Positions 44,061 to 51,945 of a DNA stretch of 64,000 nucleotides are shown in pieces (positions within the stretch are counted from its first letter, which is position 1; the number at the start of each line of letters is the position of its first letter). This DNA comes from an uncultured Lachnospiraceae bacterium (lineage in GTDB: Bacteria > Bacillota > Clostridia > Lachnospirales > Lachnospiraceae), in assembly GCA_902779395.1 (NCBI GenBank), contig CACZBK010000017.1:37919-101918 (forward strand). The letters are read 5' to 3'. The translations under genes and the position numbers were made by a program. The notes beneath the pieces were generated by a model. That model did not search any database. It had not been told where the DNA came from and saw only the letters and a list, made by a program, of their open reading frames with translations.

Positions 44061-44297
44061 TTACCCCCTGTAGTTGGGCAGTTCATACTGGAACAGATGT
44101 CTTTTACCCGGATCATATCGTCCGATCTCCCTGTTCAGTTGATCCGCAAAGGCCTGTATTTCAGCGGGTGTTTTATTGTACTTATTCTTTACGGCATATT
44201 TCATGACAGCCGCAGTGCCTCTTACACCGTCAAATCCCTGCTCATCGATCAGGGTCTGACCGTAATCAAACAGGATCATCTCAGGTTTAGTCATCAA
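44061..44297 (-). pseudogene. Truncated HAD-family hydrolase (N-terminal third)
   Basis: 78 aa. MMTKPEMILFDYGQTLIDEQ is the first HAD motif, with the second Asp replaced by Gly. The cap-domain start (RHLFQYELPNY) ends abruptly at RG-stop. Full-length relatives are about 220-240 aa. The stop lies in the ribosome site of the methyltransferase fusion gene, so the C-terminal two thirds were probably lost when that gene arrived or when a deletion joined them. Unlikely to be active. Confidence 0.7.
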
Positions 44298-44333
44298 TAC
44301 TTCTCCTATCGGATATATACAAGTAACTATTTA

Positions 44334-44972
44334 TCAGTTCCTTAGTTCCTTAACTTCGCGGCATTCCTTTATCGGCTCTCCCGCAGCTATTCTTTCCTCG
44401 ACCAGTCTTCTTATCTTTGCGCACCATTCGTCTGTCCTGCGGATGTTCCCGCAATATTCACGGAGGATCAGCTTGCTTTCCGTAAGCGCCGCATCATACT
44501 GCTCTTTCGACAATTCCCCGGATGAAAATGCGGCATCCAGTTCATCCCTATCATCAATCTTGACATCACCTTCCGGAGTGAAAATAACATCTATATATTT
44601 ATCAATGAATACTGCGATGCCATCATCATCATACTCGATCCCTTCTATGACATCCACATACCAGACTGACGTCTGGTATTTCTTATCAACAGGCTCAGGA
44701 TACGCCTTTCTTTCCGCATCATGAGTGTCCTCAGGAAAATACATGACCGTGATCACACGATTGGTATTATCCGGGATCAGTTCCAGCCAGGACATACCGC
44801 TTCCTGTCACCTGTATCCTGCCCGCTTTAGGAGTAGCCCAATAATTCTCTTCCCCATCTGTCAGTTTTATCAGGCAGGCAATTCCCTTAAAGACCGGATC
44901 ATCTATCCTCATCTGATAATAAGGATAATACTGGAATCCCCAGCCATCTCTGTTAAGCCGTTTATGCTTCAT
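44334..44972 (-). CDS. DUF402-domain protein
   Basis: 212 aa from ATG 44972, chosen for AAGGAG 4 bases upstream. The middle carries the DUF402 (FomD-like) pattern: SVWYVDVIEGIEYDDDGI, then YIDVIFTPEGDVKIDDRDEL with the clustered acidic residues that bind metal in nucleoside-diphosphate-hydrolysing relatives. The C-terminal helical part (AALTESKLILREY) is typical. The first 60 residues are a family-specific extension. Confidence 0.75.
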   Translation of the reverse strand: MKHKRLNRDGWGFQYYPYYQMRIDDPVFKGIACLIKLTDGEENYWATPKAGRIQVTGSGMSWLELIPDNTNRVITVMYFPEDTHDAERKAYPEPVDKKYQTSVWYVDVIEGIEYDDDGIAVFIDKYIDVIFTPEGDVKIDDRDELDAAFSSGELSKEQYDAALTESKLILREYCGNIRRTDEWCAKIRRLVEERIAAGEPIKECREVKELRN

Positions 44973-44984
44973 AAAACTCCTTTC

Positions 44985-45020
44985 GATCATGGGGATCAGA
45001 GAACCGTCCTCCCGGTTGAT
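44985..45020. repeat. Deleted copy of the CAACCG-GGGGACGGTTCT repeat family
   Basis: The minus strand reads CAACCGGGAGGACGGTTCTC then TGATC, joined directly to CCCATGATCG, i.e. the first half of the 105-bp element fused to the last few bases of its second half. It supplies the last codons (TGRTVL) and stop of the methyltransferase gene at 44996-45673. Confidence 0.75.
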
Positions 45021-45673
45021 CTGATCGCTTTAATAGTATGAGTTGCCCCCCAGCTTTTGATCATCTGAACCGTGGTGAAGCCCGCTTCACGTAATGCTTC
45101 CGTCTCGTGCTCCACTGTCAGAGGTGTGTCATAATGGTAAAATACTCCTTCAGCTAACCCCTGCTCTTTTCTTAAAGCCAGGAGCTCCCTGCGCCTTTGT
45201 TTCTCCTCGTCATCCGTAAGCGCAAAGTAATCGGTCAGTATAAAATATCCGCCGTCTTTCAATGCTCTGTTAAGCTTAGTGTATAAGGGTATCTTCTCTT
45301 CCTTCGTAAAATGATGAAGCGACTCCACTGAAACCGCTGCATCAAACACTTTCTCACCAAAGGGTTCAGTAAAATAAGAAGCATTTATCAATTTCAGATC
45401 CTTATCAGGATGCTTCTTTCTGAGCGCCCCAAGCATATCCTCTGCAAGATCGATACCTGTTACTTTTGCATCCAGAACTATCTTAAAGTACTGATCCAGT
45501 TCCAGTCCTGTCCCGCATCCCAGATCCAAAATGCAAGCTTTCGATTCCTTTGGTAAACACTCAGCCGTATACGGATAAAACTCATCAGCAAATTCTATTG
45601 TACTCATCTGGTGTTCTTCATAACCGTCAAGTCTGGCATTAAAGAACTCTCCCATCTTTTCAAGCCTATTCAT
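44996..45673 (-). CDS. Class I SAM-dependent methyltransferase
   Basis: 225 aa from the ATG at 45673 with GGGGAAG before it. Motif I CILDLGCGTGLELDQYF, motif II region VTGIDLAEDM, and FDAAVSVESLHHFTKEEK typical of small-molecule methylases. The last six residues (TGRTVL) are encoded by a repeat element, so the natural C-terminus was replaced. It overlaps the upstream fragment gene by 8 bases. Substrate unknown. Confidence 0.85.
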   Translation of the reverse strand: MNRLEKMGEFFNARLDGYEEHQMSTIEFADEFYPYTAECLPKESKACILDLGCGTGLELDQYFKIVLDAKVTGIDLAEDMLGALRKKHPDKDLKLINASYFTEPFGEKVFDAAVSVESLHHFTKEEKIPLYTKLNRALKDGGYFILTDYFALTDDEEKQRRRELLALRKEQGLAEGVFYHYDTPLTVEHETEALREAGFTTVQMIKSWGATHTIKAIRSTGRTVL

Positions 45674-45917
45674 TGTCTTCCCCAATTATCCCTTTACAGT
45701 TCCATTTAAGAAACGTCTTATATCCAAGCTTTGAATACCAGTTAGTTTCATAAGTATAATGTATATAACTGTAATCATAGAATTCGTCCTGCAGTATCTT
45801 TGTGACCTTAGCTAATGATTCTGCTGTGGAGATCACAAAACCTTTCTGATCATCCCGGATGCGTAATGCAAGAACATCTTCAATATTCTCCGTATCAATC
45901 GTTTTTAATCTGATCAA
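45666..45917 (-). pseudogene. GNAT acetyltransferase remnant with internal deletion
   Basis: 83 aa. The first 40 residues (IDTENIEDVLALRIRDDQKG then FVISTAESLAKV) are the typical N-terminus of diamine/spermidine-type GNATs. The acetyl-CoA motif is missing and the sequence jumps to EFYDYSYIHYTYETNWYSKL. Full-length relatives have about 150 residues. Probably inactive. Confidence 0.55.
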
Positions 45918-46017
45918 ATCTTTATCCTCATCTGATATCCTTAATACCTATAATAGCTTAATATATCATATTATTACCTTACGGATTATGATTTTCTTAT
46001 ATCATTACAGTGTTATT

Positions 46018-47373
46018 TCAAAACAACTCATCAAGTAGTATATAATATAGCAGCTTTTCCTGGTCAGGTTCAATGCCAAGCAGTTTAAACAGATCATCTT
46101 CATGTATCCCCGGATATATTTTACCATAACTTCCGTTCGCATTATGTTTAAGACTACGATAACAAAGCGCAAGATCCTGCCATTTATCAGCTATTCCCGC
46201 ATTACCCAGGTCTATGAGGCAGCTGATCTCTCCGTCTTTAAAGAAAATATTCGGCAGGCACAGGTCACCATGTGATAACACCAGCTCTTCTTCCGGCCTG
46301 TTTGCTTCAAGCCACGATAAAAGCTCCACCGGATTCCTAAACCCGTCCTCTCCGTATGTTTCAGGCTCCGCATCATCCACATCCACCATATCATGCTCCA
46401 CACGGTATCTTGCTTCTTTAAGTTTAATATCCAGCGTGCGTTTTCGCGGACAGTCTGATATGTCCACAGTCCAAAGCATCTGTATTGTTTCTGCCAGGAG
46501 AGGCACTAACACCTCCGGCCTTTCCATATAATACTGATTACATGCCATACTTCCTTCAGCCTTACTCATCAGCAGATAACGGTATCCTTTGTTCACTTCC
46601 GTACATATCACCTTAGGTACAGGCAGTTTCCCCTCCAGCCACTTCATGAGAGAAACCATATCCTCAAGTTCCGGCCGTTCCTTCTCGATCTTAAGGACAA
46701 GATCATCATAGATCCGGACCTGTGAATCCGAGCAGCCCACATTATCAATATGATATGTTTTATGATCGATAAACTTCCGTATCGACTCCGGCAGATTATA
46801 TATGGTATATCTTTCACTAATATTCTCTCCGAGCATATCTGTTTTAACGATACCCAGATCATCCAGCACCTGTTCCCATCTGTCCTGCACATCCACATCG
46901 TTATCAACCGGCAGGAATCCTGCAGAAAGATAACCTTTGATCGCGCTTCTTCGGAACTCATCCGTTGTAAGATAAATGCATTTCACGCCGGTACGCTTTA
47001 GTCTAAGCTTCCCCATCGCATTCAGATATCTGCTCAGCCCCTTAGCTCTGTATTCAGGACGTATACTGACCATATGAAGCGCGCCGTTACCGTCCTCTCT
47101 TACAAAAGCAGTCACGGTCCCTATCGCTTCTCCCTTATATTTCAGGAAGAAAACGTCTTTATAAAGATCAACCACGATATCATCCGACATCGAATCATCA
47201 AATGCTTGCGTTCCGGCATTCTCATCGATCAGCATGCCATCACGGCAGCATTCGCACCAAGCCCGCTTATCTTCAACGCCGGTATAGTTTTCCATCGTAT
47301 ATCCATCCGGAAGATCAAGCTCTATCGGATCATCATTAACTATCCAGCACATCTCCAATTGTTTTTTATCCAT
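46018..47373 (-). CDS. GNAT acetyltransferase - APH(3')-type aminoglycoside phosphotransferase fusion
   Basis: 451 aa from ATG 47373 (GAAGGA upstream); the open frame further upstream lies in a repeat element. Residues 1-160: GNAT with MVSIRPEYRAKGLSRYL. Residues 185-451: APH(3')-like kinase with MKWLEGKLPVPKV, DISDCP, catalytic VLSHGDLCLPNIFF (D370, N375), metal site CLIDLGNAGIADKWQDLALC (D388) and end YYILLDELF. These match APH(3')-IIIa as remembered, including the C-terminus that binds substrate. Such kinases phosphorylate the 3'-OH of kanamycin-type drugs. The fusion recalls AAC(6')-APH(2'') but uses a different kinase. Confidence 0.87.
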   Translation of the reverse strand: MDKKQLEMCWIVNDDPIELDLPDGYTMENYTGVEDKRAWCECCRDGMLIDENAGTQAFDDSMSDDIVVDLYKDVFFLKYKGEAIGTVTAFVREDGNGALHMVSIRPEYRAKGLSRYLNAMGKLRLKRTGVKCIYLTTDEFRRSAIKGYLSAGFLPVDNDVDVQDRWEQVLDDLGIVKTDMLGENISERYTIYNLPESIRKFIDHKTYHIDNVGCSDSQVRIYDDLVLKIEKERPELEDMVSLMKWLEGKLPVPKVICTEVNKGYRYLLMSKAEGSMACNQYYMERPEVLVPLLAETIQMLWTVDISDCPRKRTLDIKLKEARYRVEHDMVDVDDAEPETYGEDGFRNPVELLSWLEANRPEEELVLSHGDLCLPNIFFKDGEISCLIDLGNAGIADKWQDLALCYRSLKHNANGSYGKIYPGIHEDDLFKLLGIEPDQEKLLYYILLDELF

Positions 47374-47389
47374 ATCTTTTTCCTTCTCA

Positions 47390-47495
47390 CCGATCATGGG
47401 GACGGTTCTTCGGTTGTTTTTTTCCATAATCACCCTCATCAAGTCAAAAAAGCCTTATTTTTCAGGCCGATCAGAGAACCGTCCCCCCGGTTGAT
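47390..47495. repeat. Full copy of a ~105-bp inverted-core repeat element
   Basis: Two half-sites, each running CAACCG...TGATCGG on the minus strand, with opposite cores: GGGGACGGTTCT (complement at 47475-47486) and AGAACCGTCCCC (47398-47409), i.e. a perfect 12-bp inverted repeat, outer span 89 bases. It lies between two genes and supplies the last 13 codons and stop of the GNAT gene 47455-48249. Confidence 0.85.
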
Positions 47496-48249
47496 TCACT
47501 TCGTAAGCAGCATATTCATGATCAAATTCGTAGCCAAGTTTTTCCGACAGATGGACGGAATCAAGATTTGCCGCGTCCCAGCTTGGATATAAACCTTCTT
47601 CCAGACAGTTAAGGATCAACGCAGCCGAACATACTGTGGCAAGCCCTTTCCGTCTTTCATTCGGTGCAGTATCTACTTCAATCTCGATACCGTCCTTATA
47701 TCTTGTAAAAGATGAAGCTCCGGCAACGATCCGCCCTTCTTTCATTATCACCATACCGCGTCCAAGTTCAAGATATCTCTCCTTACTTTCAAATGACGAT
47801 ACAAAATCTCTTGTTACCGGATCATTCAGACACAACTCATAAATCTCAGCGTCAATAGCTTTCAACTCATATCCGGTGAACTTAGGATCATTTTTAAAAC
47901 CTGTGATCAGCGAATTCAAATACTCTTCATCAAATACAGTATCTTTTCTGATCGCATATCTGGTAACTCTTTTAGAATCCGGAAAGCATTCTTCTATCAT
48001 CGCTGACCAGTCTTCATTCTGCGGAACCAGAATACTGAAACCATCAGGTTTTCTCATAATAAGTTCTTTATCCGGTATGCCCGCAAGAAAGCCAAAGCAT
48101 CCGACATATGCCATTGCAGATTCAGGTGCCTCCGTATCCGTCACATATATCTTACCCATAACTTTCTGCAGACAGGAATAGAACAGCGTCTCCTCCCAGC
48201 CTGCAAACAGTTCTTCAACCTTTTTCATATCATCTATCTCATATATCAT
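47455..48249 (-). CDS. GNAT-family acetyltransferase (GNAT_acetyltran type)
   Basis: 264 aa. Long N-terminal half (MIYEIDDMKKVEELFAGWEE) without a CoA motif, then a GNAT core with IEVDTAPNERRKGLATVCSA and the C-terminal AANLDSVHLSEKLGYEFD. This is the larger acetyltransferase type seen in clostridia. The C-terminal tail NQPGGRFSDRPEK is encoded by the repeat element, so the original end has been replaced, outside the fold. Confidence 0.83.
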   Translation of the reverse strand: MIYEIDDMKKVEELFAGWEETLFYSCLQKVMGKIYVTDTEAPESAMAYVGCFGFLAGIPDKELIMRKPDGFSILVPQNEDWSAMIEECFPDSKRVTRYAIRKDTVFDEEYLNSLITGFKNDPKFTGYELKAIDAEIYELCLNDPVTRDFVSSFESKERYLELGRGMVIMKEGRIVAGASSFTRYKDGIEIEVDTAPNERRKGLATVCSAALILNCLEEGLYPSWDAANLDSVHLSEKLGYEFDHEYAAYEVNQPGGRFSDRPEK

Positions 48250-48269
48250 GAAACGATCATCTCCTATAA

Positions 48270-48539
48270 TTACATTTTTATCGGTTTTGCAAAATCAATC
48301 CTCAATAGTTTCTTATAATCAGGCTCAATGGTGGTGTTCTTTTTAATCTCTTCAGCTATATCAGCATATTTTTCCAGGATGCTCCGATACTGTTCCTCTG
48401 TAAGATACGCACACCATGCAAGTTCAACAGGTGAATAATCCCCCTCATGAAATACCCGGTATCCCGGCAATTTTTCAGCCAGCCTGGCCACCAGTGTGCT
48501 CTTTCCTGCCCCCTGTATACCTTCAATTAAATAATTCAT
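48270..48539 (-). pseudogene. Truncated P-loop nucleoside kinase-like gene
   Basis: 89 aa. MNYLIEGIQGAGKSTLVARL is a P-loop, followed by FHEGDYSPVELAWCAYLTEE. Related full-length proteins of about 270 aa carry lid and base-binding regions that are absent here; the frame ends with LLRIDFAKPIKM. An N-terminal fragment, presumably non-functional. Confidence 0.65.
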
Positions 48540-48560
48540 ACAATCCCCCGCTTTTTTCTT

Positions 48561-49586
48561 TTACAGAAGTGTTTCTAATATACGCTTTCCTTCCACTTCA
48601 CACACCAGCTCCTTACTGCCGTCTTCCTTATACATCACATATTGCCAGCGGAAACTATCACCTGTAATATCAGAAAAGACCCAGTAAGTTCTTTCTTCGT
48701 CAAGAACCTTCCCCTTTAGACTGTCGCCATCTTTTGTAAAACATAGTCTTTTCATGACATGATCACAGGTATAAACAACATCGTAACAATTCTTTTCACG
48801 GTTATACATGCGTAGAGAAGTTCCATACTCCCCATCCGGTTGCGGTGATATCTCCTTAGTACTTCTCGATGGAAAAATGAAAATATCCTGTATCCCGGTA
48901 CCTTCCAAGATCCTTCGGAATATCCACTCTCCTTTTACATGGCGCTTCTCACCATCCCATACATCATAATAATCACAATCCCAATCCCCTATGAGAGGCG
49001 CAAACCAATCATATTCATCCGGGATCTTATCCGTTTTTTCACTCAATAAAGCTTCTGCAAAGCTGTTATTCAATCTTTTCTTTATTCTTTCTATCAGATC
49101 TTTATATCTGTCATTATGTGTTTTGATCGCCTGATCAGATTCAACATAATTGATGAATCCCCTGTCGTCTACCCACTTATAATCGACCGTTTCTCCTTCC
49201 TGAAGAACAAGAGAATCCTTAGCTGCATCCACAGTCGCCAGAAATGAATAAAACATGCTGTGGCTTGGATCTCTGAAGGTATGACTCACCAGCTCCATTC
49301 TAAATGCAGTCAGCCCCGTCTCTTCAAAAAGTTCTCTCCTTGCCGCTTCAAACGGCTCTTCCCCTGCTATAGCAGATCCTCCTGCACTGGCCTCCCAATA
49401 TCCCGGATAAACATCTTTACTCATATCCCTTTTCGTCAAAAGATAAGTGCCATCTGTATGCTGAACAAGGATATCTACTACCATATGGTAATATCCATCA
49501 GGAATCTGCCTGTAATTTCCAAATTGCCTCTCCCAGGTCTTTCCTGTTCTCCTGCCTTCCTTATCGTATAAATCCCAGATTTCCAT
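48561..49586 (-). CDS. Nudix hydrolase fused to a lipocalin/DUF1579-like domain
   Basis: 341 aa from ATG 49586 (GGAGG 5 bases upstream). Residues 1-170: IDI-like Nudix domain (EIWDLYDKEGRRTGKTWER, AAGGSAIAGEEPFEAARREL, FEETGL). Residues 190-341: a beta-barrel-like domain (WFAPLIGDWDCDYYDVWDGE, GEWIFRRILEGTGIQDIFIF) resembling DUF1579-type lipocalin-like proteins. Possible partner domains for binding a hydrophobic ligand; substrate unknown. It is one of a run of small accessory enzymes on this strand. Confidence 0.78.
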   Translation of the reverse strand: MEIWDLYDKEGRRTGKTWERQFGNYRQIPDGYYHMVVDILVQHTDGTYLLTKRDMSKDVYPGYWEASAGGSAIAGEEPFEAARRELFEETGLTAFRMELVSHTFRDPSHSMFYSFLATVDAAKDSLVLQEGETVDYKWVDDRGFINYVESDQAIKTHNDRYKDLIERIKKRLNNSFAEALLSEKTDKIPDEYDWFAPLIGDWDCDYYDVWDGEKRHVKGEWIFRRILEGTGIQDIFIFPSRSTKEISPQPDGEYGTSLRMYNREKNCYDVVYTCDHVMKRLCFTKDGDSLKGKVLDEERTYWVFSDITGDSFRWQYVMYKEDGSKELVCEVEGKRILETLL

Positions 49587-49625
49587 CTTATCCTCCAAAT
49601 CTTTTTTCATGAATATAAAGGGAGC

Positions 49626-50093
49626 TTATTTTCTGATAATGTTCCAAACTTTATCTTTCACTATATACTGAAACTCATTGTATTTCCCATCCATCATCAC
49701 TTCCAGAAGTTCCGGGAGATCATCCACCATGTCCACCTTATCAAGATCCGAGTTGCTGACCCAATGCATGGCTCCCTCTTCCGAAGAGACAAGTTCTCCT
49801 GAATATTCGTCAGTCTCAAACAGAAAGACCACATACCGTCCTTTGGAATAATCACCGTCATAGATTGGAAACTGTTTTACTCCACACAGTTTCGGGTTCC
49901 GTATAATCAGGCCGGTCTCTTCCTTCATCTCACGGATCACTGCATCTACTATTGATTCACCGATCTCCACATGGCCGCCCGGAAGAGTATATCCTTTCCA
50001 GTCTTCGCTTTTCCTGTCCTGCATAAGTATCCTGTCCTTATCATGGATCAGACATAATACCGTAAATTCGGCAGTTTCCGTTCTATGACTCAT
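49626..50093 (-). CDS. Nudix hydrolase, 8-oxo-dGTP diphosphatase-like
   Basis: 155 aa. The Nudix box GGHVEIGESIVDAVIREMKE runs on into ETGLI and is intact, preceded by VLCLIHDKDRILMQDR. Small MutT-like hydrolase that probably cleaves an oxidised nucleotide or other nucleoside diphosphate derivative. It lies 39 bases downstream, in the same direction, from the 50113 lipoprotein gene's transcript. Confidence 0.88.
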   Translation of the reverse strand: MSHRTETAEFTVLCLIHDKDRILMQDRKSEDWKGYTLPGGHVEIGESIVDAVIREMKEETGLIIRNPKLCGVKQFPIYDGDYSKGRYVVFLFETDEYSGELVSSEEGAMHWVSNSDLDKVDMVDDLPELLEVMMDGKYNEFQYIVKDKVWNIIRK

Positions 50094-50112
50094 TTATACA
50101 CCTCCGAAAAAT

Positions 50113-50424
50113 CTATTTTGTATCCTTTTTATAAAATGTCCCATCATATACCCATATGGTATAGATATACTCATTTTCATCATACTCTTTTATGCTGTAT
50201 ACCTGCATGGGGTCAGTATCAACGTCCCTGAATTCAACTATTCCAAGCTGTTCTTTCTTATCCCATGTGATATTTACTCCCGGATTATTACACCGGGTAT
50301 ATGTATCCTCTCCGATAGAAATATACTCATGCTCCGATCCGTAGACCTCTCCTATCACTTTCCGGGAACCACAAGCCGTCAGCATTAAAACAAGTATCAA
50401 TATAAACAGTAATATTCTTTTCAT
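50113..50424 (-). CDS. Small lipoprotein
   Basis: 103 aa. Signal peptide MKRILLFILILVLMLTAC with lipobox LTAC, then a compact 85-residue domain with one further Cys (RCNNPGVNITW) and an aromatic C-terminal strand (YIYTIWVYDGTFYKKD). No known motif. Probably membrane-anchored outside the cell. Confidence 0.75.
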   Translation of the reverse strand: MKRILLFILILVLMLTACGSRKVIGEVYGSEHEYISIGEDTYTRCNNPGVNITWDKKEQLGIVEFRDVDTDPMQVYSIKEYDENEYIYTIWVYDGTFYKKDTK

Positions 50425-50494
50425 TTCCTATCCCCTGCCGTTCATAGCCCTGTCCACACCCAGATCGGTCACATACAGCCAGTAACAAAATCTG

Positions 50495-50643
50495 TCAGCC
50501 CAGATCTGTACGTTTCAAAAATTCTATGTATTCCGAAGCGCTCAGTCGCTCTTCTTTATATATAGCAGCCACTTCAATAACTCCTTATCATCTGCCTCTT
50601 CCATGGAACGGATGATCAATTCATCATCTTTATAATATACCAT
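50495..50643 (-). pseudogene. Broken GNAT acetyltransferase N-terminus
   Basis: GGAGG followed by ATG opens MVYYKDDELIIRSMEEADD, a typical GNAT N-terminus, and stops after 33 residues. In another frame the DNA then encodes VAAIYKEERLSASEYIEFLK followed by RTDLG and a stop, also typical of GNAT N-termini. Two different GNAT starts seem joined and both are truncated. No functional product expected. Confidence 0.55.
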
Positions 50644-50662
50644 TTTTATTATCCTCCACCTA

Positions 50663-50953
50663 TCACTTCATAATACGGTCAGCAACCTCTTCCACGGATA
50701 ATCCGCTGGTATTAATACAGTTATCCGCCTGTGAAAAATAACCCTGAGACTTTATCAATATATCCAGCCACTCCTCTGTACGCCACGGGCAGTCCTTATC
50801 AGCTGTCCATTGAGCTCTAAGTTTTTCTTCATCACAGATCAGGGTAACACTCTGTATCTCAAGCCCCGATTCTTTTATCCCTGCAGTCAGCTTTTCATAT
50901 ACCCATGCATCATCCATCAGTCTGCTTTCCGTAATAGATGTCCAATAAATCAC
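50663..50953 (-). pseudogene. C-terminal fragment of a small P-loop kinase
   Basis: 96 aa, with no ribosome site. LMDDAWVYEKLTAGIKESGL and LICDEEKLRAQWTADKDC followed by CINTSGLSVEEVADRIMK match the C-terminal half of shikimate-kinase-like AAA_33 proteins (adenine-binding and last helix). The P-loop half is missing; its place is taken by the end of the SAP-domain gene. The overlap with 50910-51335 marks the recombination joint. Confidence 0.55.
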
Positions 50954-51335
50954 CCAGTGTAAAAGCTTCGTCCCCGTTAGCCTTCACTGCTTTAGCAGTA
51001 GCTACCATATCCACATTAAACATAAAATTAGCTTCACCGGTTTGCTTTATAAAGAAATCCCGGAAACGCGGGCCGAAAGTAAAGCCACATTCTATAAACC
51101 CTGTATCCGGTGTCAATTCTTTAACAACAGGCTTTTTTCTCTTTACAGGAGCTTTCTTTTCCAGAAGGATCTTCTCTCCCGAAAAATAAGCTTCTATCAC
51201 TTTGTTCAGTTCGATCTTGCTTCCGTCCGCTTTAAGTCCGTGAGCCTTGCATATCCTTATCAGTTCCTCACGGTACCAATAGTATTTCAAGAATTCTTCA
51301 TAACTTTTGATAGTATCAAAATCAGGTCTGGTCAT
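50910..51335 (-). CDS. SAP-domain/DUF6434-like protein, C-terminally truncated
   Basis: 141 aa. SAP-like DNA-binding helices at LIRICKAHGLKADGSKIELN, a basic linker KKAPVKRKKPVVKEL, and the motif FRDFFIKQTGEANFMFNVDM. The C-terminus reads LGDLLDIYYGKQTDG and stops; relatives continue for 50-60 residues after IYYGK. The rest is replaced by a kinase fragment. The stop codon of this gene overlaps the start of the next one (51332 side, ATGA). Confidence 0.65.
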   Translation of the reverse strand: MTRPDFDTIKSYEEFLKYYWYREELIRICKAHGLKADGSKIELNKVIEAYFSGEKILLEKKAPVKRKKPVVKELTPDTGFIECGFTFGPRFRDFFIKQTGEANFMFNVDMVATAKAVKANGDEAFTLGDLLDIYYGKQTDG

Positions 51336-51829
51336 GTTAACGCCTCCAGTATGATCGCCGCATTTTCCGTGACAGATCTTTTTCCGTTGTCTATACAGAT
51401 ATCATATCCTTCTTTCGGCCACAGGTATTCAAGAGAAGCCTCTGCCGAACCCGGACATCTGTCTCCGCGTTCAGCCTCTCTCTTACGCAGTATCTCTATA
51501 TCACAGCTCACCCGGACCGAATAGGCCTTTCCGCCTTTTGCCGCATCCATCATTGCATCATAGATCCTTTCGCTTGTGATCGCATGATCGACAATGACTG
51601 TTCTACCCTGCTCTATCGCTCTTTTAGTGTCACGGCACATATCCGGCATGATCTCAAATATATCGTCCTCGTAGATAGTCTCTTTAGGATCGGTTCTCAT
51701 ATAATCATCTATGGATATGATAAGCGGATCCACATTCATTTCTTTTAATCTGTTTTGTAATTCACGTGAAAGTGTCGACTTTCCCGCCGAAGACGGTCCG
51801 TTTAACAATATCATCATTCTTTCCAGCAT
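51332..51829 (-). CDS. AAA-type small kinase, chloramphenicol-phosphotransferase-like
   Basis: 165 aa from ATG 51829, preceded by GGAGG. P-loop MMILLNGPSSAGKSTLSREL, then SIDDYMRTD, DHAITSERIYDAM, and VSCDIEILRKREAERGDR. The layout follows the CPT-like family (LNGxSSAGKS) whose type member phosphorylates chloramphenicol in its producer; close relatives act on other small molecules. The 3' end overlaps the downstream SAP gene by 4 bases. The upstream ribosome site lies immediately after a repeat element. Confidence 0.78.
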   Translation of the reverse strand: MLERMMILLNGPSSAGKSTLSRELQNRLKEMNVDPLIISIDDYMRTDPKETIYEDDIFEIMPDMCRDTKRAIEQGRTVIVDHAITSERIYDAMMDAAKGGKAYSVRVSCDIEILRKREAERGDRCPGSAEASLEYLWPKEGYDICIDNGKRSVTENAAIILEALT

Positions 51830-51841
51830 AATTTCCTCCAC

Positions 51842-51945
51842 CAATCATGGGGACGGTTCTGCGGTTGATTTTTGCCATTTTTCCATTTCAAAATCCCCGC
51901 AGCCCCTCATTTTTCAAGCCGATCAAAGAACCGTCCCCCCGGTTG
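51842..51945. repeat. Second full copy of the ~105-bp inverted-core repeat
   Basis: Cores GGGGACGGTTCT (51849-51860) and AGAACCGTCCCC (51927-51938) form a perfect 12-bp inverted pair with outer span 90 bases, matching the copy at 47390-47495. The spacer differs more than the half-sites. The element sits between hflX and the kinase gene and supplies the final codons (GGTVL) and stop of hflX. Confidence 0.85.

Noticed and set aside
47374-47442. N-terminal extension of the GNAT-APH fusion
   Set aside because: Those codons are part of the repeat element; a ribosome site lies before the ATG at 47373.
44985-51945. Repeats at gene 3' ends as integron attC sites
   Set aside because: Size (about 105 bp), inverted arms and position recall gene cassettes, but I see no RYYYAAC/GTTRRRY core pairs at the ends, no integrase gene, and no regular cassette spacing.
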